Shown here in pieces: positions 59,978-64,000 of a stretch of DNA of 64,000 bases. This DNA is from Prevotella koreensis (GTDB taxonomy: Bacteria; Bacteroidota; Bacteroidia; Bacteroidales; Bacteroidaceae). The notes below the pieces were generated by a model, which saw only the letters and a program-made list of their open reading frames with translations, had not been told where the DNA came from and ran no database searches. The position numbers and the translations under genes are program-made. Numbering within the stretch: position 1 is the first letter of the stretch; each line of letters opens with the position of its first letter. The DNA lies in NCBI RefSeq assembly GCF_003977605.1, contig NZ_RYYU01000001.1:1564539-1628538 (forward strand), in the 5' to 3' direction.

Positions 59978-62779
59978 CTATTCCGGAAGCATTGTCACCT
60001 GTATGCAACGGTTGCTCGCCATGAGTTGGCGGCACAATAGTCGTATGTCTTCGGTTGTCAGTGCCTCTATGCGTTTGCAGTAGTCGCGGTCTGAGTCGAT
60101 GCCGTAACGCAGTTCGTTGTATTTCACGTCTTCCCAATAACCATTCATTACTTTGGCTTGTCCGTATGTTTTCAGTTCATATTCCTTTACTTTCTGCAAA
60201 TCCTTTTCGTCCGGACCGTTGGCAGCCATAGCATACAGTTGTTCATAGATTATAGGAATCAAGTCGTCATATTTCTCCGGGTCGGTGCGGAAATTGATGT
60301 GCACGAAAGCCTCGTTTACAGGGAATTGCTGCATCGAACCTCGTATGCTGACACCGTATGTACCACCTTTCTCCTCACGAACTTTCTCGGTATATACCAT
60401 TCTCATCAACTGACAGAGCACATCGATGCGCATGTCGTTGTCTGCGTTATATTCCATCGGAGCCGTCAGATAGATATTTGTAAGAGCCGAGGGTGTGGCC
60501 TGTTGCTTTGTGAATACATGTGTTTCGTTCACCTTACGTATGTTCACTCCGCGGTCTATGAGTTGCTCGCGGGTGTCGTTTGCCGGCAGTGAAGCAAGAT
60601 AACGGCACAGCAGCGGGCGCAGTTTCTTCATCTCGATGTTGCCCGTCAGTATCATACAGAAGTCACCGGCATTGGCAAACCGTTCACTGTAAATCTGCAT
60701 TATGCGGTCGTGACTCACTTTTCCGAGATCCTCTTTCCTCATGGGAATCTGTCGAGGGTGGTTGCCATAGAGAATGCTTACAACGGAGTCATTATACTGC
60801 ACGCTCGGGTTGGCATCGCGGTTTGCGAGGAACGAAACCTGTCTATTCATCAAACTCTTGAACGCAGCATCATCGCGTCGCGGAGCAGTGAAATACAAGT
60901 GAGTGAGTTGGAGCATTGTCTCGAAGTCTTTTATGCTGCTCGAACCTCTCATACCCTCCGTATTATCGGCCACGAAAGGTTTCACGTTGGCCTGTTTTCC
61001 GGCAAGCATCTTGTCGAGAACACGCTCGCTGAAGTCTGCCACGCCCGAACTTTCTATAACCGACTCCAAGTATTGCATCGACGGAACGTCGCTGTCCGGA
61101 TAGACATTTCGACCACCCAAAGAAAACAGTTTCATGGAGATGTTGTCTGCCTCGAAGTCGGTGCTGCGGGCATATACACGCATGCCGTTAGACAGAACGA
61201 ACTCCCGATAACCGTTGCTCACCTCTTTCTCTGACACTATCTTTCCGCTTTTCGGCAGTTTTGTCATCAGTTTTGTCGGTACTCGCTCCTCTTTCGGTGC
61301 ATCATATTTCTTTGCCTGTGCTGCGAGTACGGCAGTCTCTATCTCCTCTTCAGTAGGAAGAACGAAGCCATCTTTGTCCGGGCCGTACAGCGTCACCACC
61401 TGATTCTTGTCGCTTATCATCTCAAGCACCATTCGGTTGACATCTTCCACAGTCACACTCTTATCGAGACGCTTCACGATTTGCAGTTCCTGTTCGGGCG
61501 AGAGCAGTGGTTCGCCGTTGGTGAAGTTGCTAAGGCAGCGTCTCACATATCTACCGTTGCGCTCTTTGTTGCGCTCGGCATAAGTATTTTCCGCCCATCT
61601 CATCAGTTCGGCCTTAGCCCTGTCTATCTCGCTTTGTGTGAAACCATGTTGGCGTGCACGCTCCATTTCTGCCACCAATGCCGTTATTCCACCTATAACG
61701 TTGTCCTGTTTGCACGATACGAAGCCGTTTGTTGCGTCCTTGGTTCTTGAAAGGAAGAACGAACCATCGCGCAATGATGCCGACATAAACGGAGGGTCAA
61801 CCTGCTCGGTCAGTTCCTGTAGACGCTCGTTGAGCGCATGCTTCACTATGTCTGTGAGATAACCATCGCGGTAGTAAGCCTCAGTGTTACGTTCTTCGCG
61901 CGGTGTCACATCGCGCTTCATGTAGAGCGTGAAGAGCGTTATGGGTTGTTCGGCATCCTGTTTACGGAAAACAATCATCTTCTCGTTGTCGTTCACGGGA
62001 TAATACACACGCTCTGCGGGGTTCTCAGGCATCGGAATGGGCGAGAAGAGTTCTTTTATTTTCTTCTCTATCATGTCAACGTCTATGTCGCCAACCACGA
62101 TTACTGCCTGCAAGTCGGGTCGATACCATTTGTGGTAGTAGTCGCGCAGGTCTTGATATGCGAAGTTATCCACCACGTCCATTGAGCCAATGGGCAGACA
62201 GTCCTCATATTTCGTACCTTTATATATCACCGGCTGCGCCTCTTCCATCAAGCGTTGCATTGCCATTCCTGCTCGCCGTGTGCGCCATTCCTCGTGTATC
62301 ACTCCTCGCTCTTTGTCAATCTCATCGTCGCGCAGCAACAACGAGTGACTCCAGTCGTGCAGTATCAACAGGCATGTGTCGGCCACTCCGGCCTTATCCA
62401 CAGGCGCAGCAGATATGTTATACACTGTCTCGTCCACACTGGTATATGCGTTAAGATTGGCTCCGAACTTTATTCCTTTACGCTCGCACCACTCCCTCAG
62501 TCCGCCTTTCTCAGCCCCCGGAAAGTGCTCCGTGCCGTTGAATGCCATGTGCTCGAGGAAGTGTGCCAGTCCTCTTTGCCGCGGTTCTTCGAGTATCGAG
62601 CCCACTCGTTGCGCGATATAGAAGTCAGCCACGTTGGCCGTCTGCTTGTTGTGACGTATGTAATATGTCAATCCGTTCGACAATTTACCCTTACGTATGG
62701 TAGGATCTTGTGGCAATTGCTGTGCCTTTGCGGTCAGCGTGGCCGTTGCTACGGCAAGCAATAAAAGTAGTTTCTTCAT
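59978..62779 (-). CDS. M16 family zinc metallopeptidase (insulinase/pitrilysin type), exported
   Basis: 933 residues. Signal peptide 1-20 (ending AKAQ). The inverted zinc motif HxxEH is H73-F-L-E76-H77 in GLAHFLEHMAFNGTEHF, with a downstream Glu expected in the YNISAAPVDKAGVADT region. A second, inactive M16 domain follows from about residue 530. The length is standard for the two-domain periplasmic form. It follows the beta-barrel protein gene by 18 bases, so they form an operon. Confidence 0.93.
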   Translation of the reverse strand: MKKLLLLLAVATATLTAKAQQLPQDPTIRKGKLSNGLTYYIRHNKQTANVADFYIAQRVGSILEEPRQRGLAHFLEHMAFNGTEHFPGAEKGGLREWCERKGIKFGANLNAYTSVDETVYNISAAPVDKAGVADTCLLILHDWSHSLLLRDDEIDKERGVIHEEWRTRRAGMAMQRLMEEAQPVIYKGTKYEDCLPIGSMDVVDNFAYQDLRDYYHKWYRPDLQAVIVVGDIDVDMIEKKIKELFSPIPMPENPAERVYYPVNDNEKMIVFRKQDAEQPITLFTLYMKRDVTPREERNTEAYYRDGYLTDIVKHALNERLQELTEQVDPPFMSASLRDGSFFLSRTKDATNGFVSCKQDNVIGGITALVAEMERARQHGFTQSEIDRAKAELMRWAENTYAERNKERNGRYVRRCLSNFTNGEPLLSPEQELQIVKRLDKSVTVEDVNRMVLEMISDKNQVVTLYGPDKDGFVLPTEEEIETAVLAAQAKKYDAPKEERVPTKLMTKLPKSGKIVSEKEVSNGYREFVLSNGMRVYARSTDFEADNISMKLFSLGGRNVYPDSDVPSMQYLESVIESSGVADFSERVLDKMLAGKQANVKPFVADNTEGMRGSSSIKDFETMLQLTHLYFTAPRRDDAAFKSLMNRQVSFLANRDANPSVQYNDSVVSILYGNHPRQIPMRKEDLGKVSHDRIMQIYSERFANAGDFCMILTGNIEMKKLRPLLCRYLASLPANDTREQLIDRGVNIRKVNETHVFTKQQATPSALTNIYLTAPMEYNADNDMRIDVLCQLMRMVYTEKVREEKGGTYGVSIRGSMQQFPVNEAFVHINFRTDPEKYDDLIPIIYEQLYAMAANGPDEKDLQKVKEYELKTYGQAKVMNGYWEDVKYNELRYGIDSDRDYCKRIEALTTEDIRLLCRQLMASNRCIQVTMLPE

Positions 62780-62797
62780 AATGCTTATTTTGTTGTT

Positions 62798-64000
62798 TTA
62801 AAAAGTTATTCCCATTGAGGCATGCAGTGCGTAGCCGTTGTTGCTGCCTCCCACGTTGTTTTTTCTGTATTCTGTCCGCGTTTCGGCAAAGAGTCCCATT
62901 CCGTTCATGAACTTCGGCATCCATTCTGCGTGCAATCCGAATGAAAGTTGGGTGTAGGAAGCCAGCGCATGTGCCACGCATCGCTCTGTCATTCTTTTCT
63001 TTGCTGCCGCCACATTGTCTTTCAGGGGTGAGATATAAGAATAATCCGTGGTTGTTGTGAACGACCCTGAAACATTCTTATCATACCTGCCTTCCACGTC
63101 TGCTACCACGAGCCATCGTCTGCCTTTTGCCTGCCATTGAAGCGTTGCACCGAAATGATTACGGCCGAAGTTGAGTTCGCTGTGCGGATAGGCATACGAT
63201 GAAGAGTGGCGTTGATGCCCTCCTTGAATAATAAGGGCGAGTATATGGTTGCTCCCTAACGCGATGTTTGCCATTGTTCCGAGATAAATGTCGGTGAAAC
63301 GATTGCCATACATCGTAAGATAACCACGCACAACATACTCGTTGGCGATAGATTCTCCGCCTATAATTTCGTCTCCTCGTCGTTTCTCACCATTCATTCC
63401 GAGCCATAAGGCCATGCCGGTCTGGCTCATGGACGAGCCTTTCATCATGCTCTTCCATCCCACCCTCGCTTGCCATCGGGTGACATAAAGACGGCTGATG
63501 GGCAGGGCATTGAGGCTCGACAGTATGCGTCTGTAAGGTGTATATTCGTAACTTGCCGCGAGTATCACGCCCCCTTTCCTCGCTGCGGGTCTTATGGCGA
63601 AGTCTGTTCCGCAGCCTGTCGCCTTGTAATATGCCTTGTTGTTCGTGCCCGAAAAACGCTCATACCAGTTGCCAAGTCCCGACATCTGATATTCGGGAAC
63701 AGCCCCTTCCTCGCGGAAAAACTCAACAGAGTTTGTCTGCTTGTATAGTTTCAGCGTTGTTCCGAGTGCCAGAATGTGGTTCATTATGCTGCGACTTATT
63801 CCGATTCGGGCATTCAGGTCGGTCACTATTCCGCGCATTCGCGGGTCGCTGACACTCCATTCGTGCTCTGCCCTGAATGTCAATTCCTCGCCTATCGTCC
63901 ATTGTCCGAAGCGCGTTGCACACCCACCTTTAAAGGCATAACGCTCGGTGTTGCGGTCACTGCGTATGGTATCGGCCAGCACATAAGGATAAATGGTGCT
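62798..64000 (-). CDS. DUF6850-type outer-membrane beta-barrel protein (partial, N-terminus outside window)
   Basis: The frame runs uninterrupted to the window edge (reading STIYPYVLADTIRSDRNTER), so the true start is beyond 64000. About 400 residues are visible. They show alternating amphipathic strands (LYVTRWQARVGWKSMMKG, FGATLQWQAKGRRWLVVADV) and end GYALHASMGITF, an outer-membrane C-terminal Phe. Family name from memory. It shares an operon with the M16 peptidase. Confidence 0.75.
   Translation of the reverse strand, partial: STIYPYVLADTIRSDRNTERYAFKGGCATRFGQWTIGEELTFRAEHEWSVSDPRMRGIVTDLNARIGISRSIMNHILALGTTLKLYKQTNSVEFFREEGAVPEYQMSGLGNWYERFSGTNNKAYYKATGCGTDFAIRPAARKGGVILAASYEYTPYRRILSSLNALPISRLYVTRWQARVGWKSMMKGSSMSQTGMALWLGMNGEKRRGDEIIGGESIANEYVVRGYLTMYGNRFTDIYLGTMANIALGSNHILALIIQGGHQRHSSSYAYPHSELNFGRNHFGATLQWQAKGRRWLVVADVEGRYDKNVSGSFTTTTDYSYISPLKDNVAAAKKRMTERCVAHALASYTQLSFGLHAEWMPKFMNGMGLFAETRTEYRKNNVGGSNNGYALHASMGITF

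Overview
The window comes from a Bacteroidales bacterium, most likely Prevotella or a close relative. Several things point there. Promoters repeatedly show the Bacteroidota TAnnTTTG -7 box. SecD and SecF are fused. Five secreted proteins end in type IX secretion (T9SS) sorting domains. There is an interpain-like C10 protease, BspA-type leucine-rich repeats, a TonB-dependent receptor and a one-piece hybrid two-component regulator. No tRNA, rRNA or CRISPR array was recognised.

Layout: (1) 1-5.3 kb: the first codons of miaB (minus strand), a divergent C10 protease, and a secreted adhesin-like protein that carries an internal domain closely resembling the C-terminal domain of ribosomal protein L7/L12. 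(2) 5.3-20.2 kb: an AT-rich accessory island bounded by two similarly oriented copies of an intergenic repeat. It is a tandem array of about nine Rhs C-terminal toxin/immunity modules. No module has a complete Rhs N-terminus or signal peptide. Three toxins are split by single-base indels in homopolymer runs, two survive only as C-terminal tails, one has lost its 5' part to an IS remnant, and one is fused to a divergent Rhs sequence. Most immunity genes are still open. The best reading is a store of displaced, mostly silent toxin tips with retained immunity genes. (3) 20.2-31.2 kb: an anaerobic glutamate-degradation cluster (methylaspartate pathway): glutamate mutase S, MutL and E, methylaspartate ammonia-lyase, an AtuA-family/DUF4387 pair, a P-loop protein, the two subunits of a class I fumarase/mesaconase, then a separately promoted acetyl-CoA hydrolase/transferase-family CoA transferase. 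No citramalate lyase is present in the window.

(4) 31.2-43.6 kb: a lipoprotein, a TPR-containing hybrid sensor/regulator, and core genes (secDF, an EEP-family phosphatase, a rhomboid protease, HU, rbfA, an FtsX/LolE-type permease, a PAS protein). (5) 43.7-55 kb: three large secreted T9SS cargo proteins and a TonB-dependent receptor. (6) 55.3-58.8 kb: a surface glycan cluster (GT32, GT4, a DUF5672 protein, a Kdo/WaaP-type kinase). (7) 59-64 kb: an acidic-tailed lipoprotein, an M16 metallopeptidase and the end of a DUF6850-type outer-membrane beta-barrel protein that runs off the window.

Family names come from recognising the protein sequences by eye; no database search was run. Intergenic space contains several recurring repeat families, described as separate features and findings.
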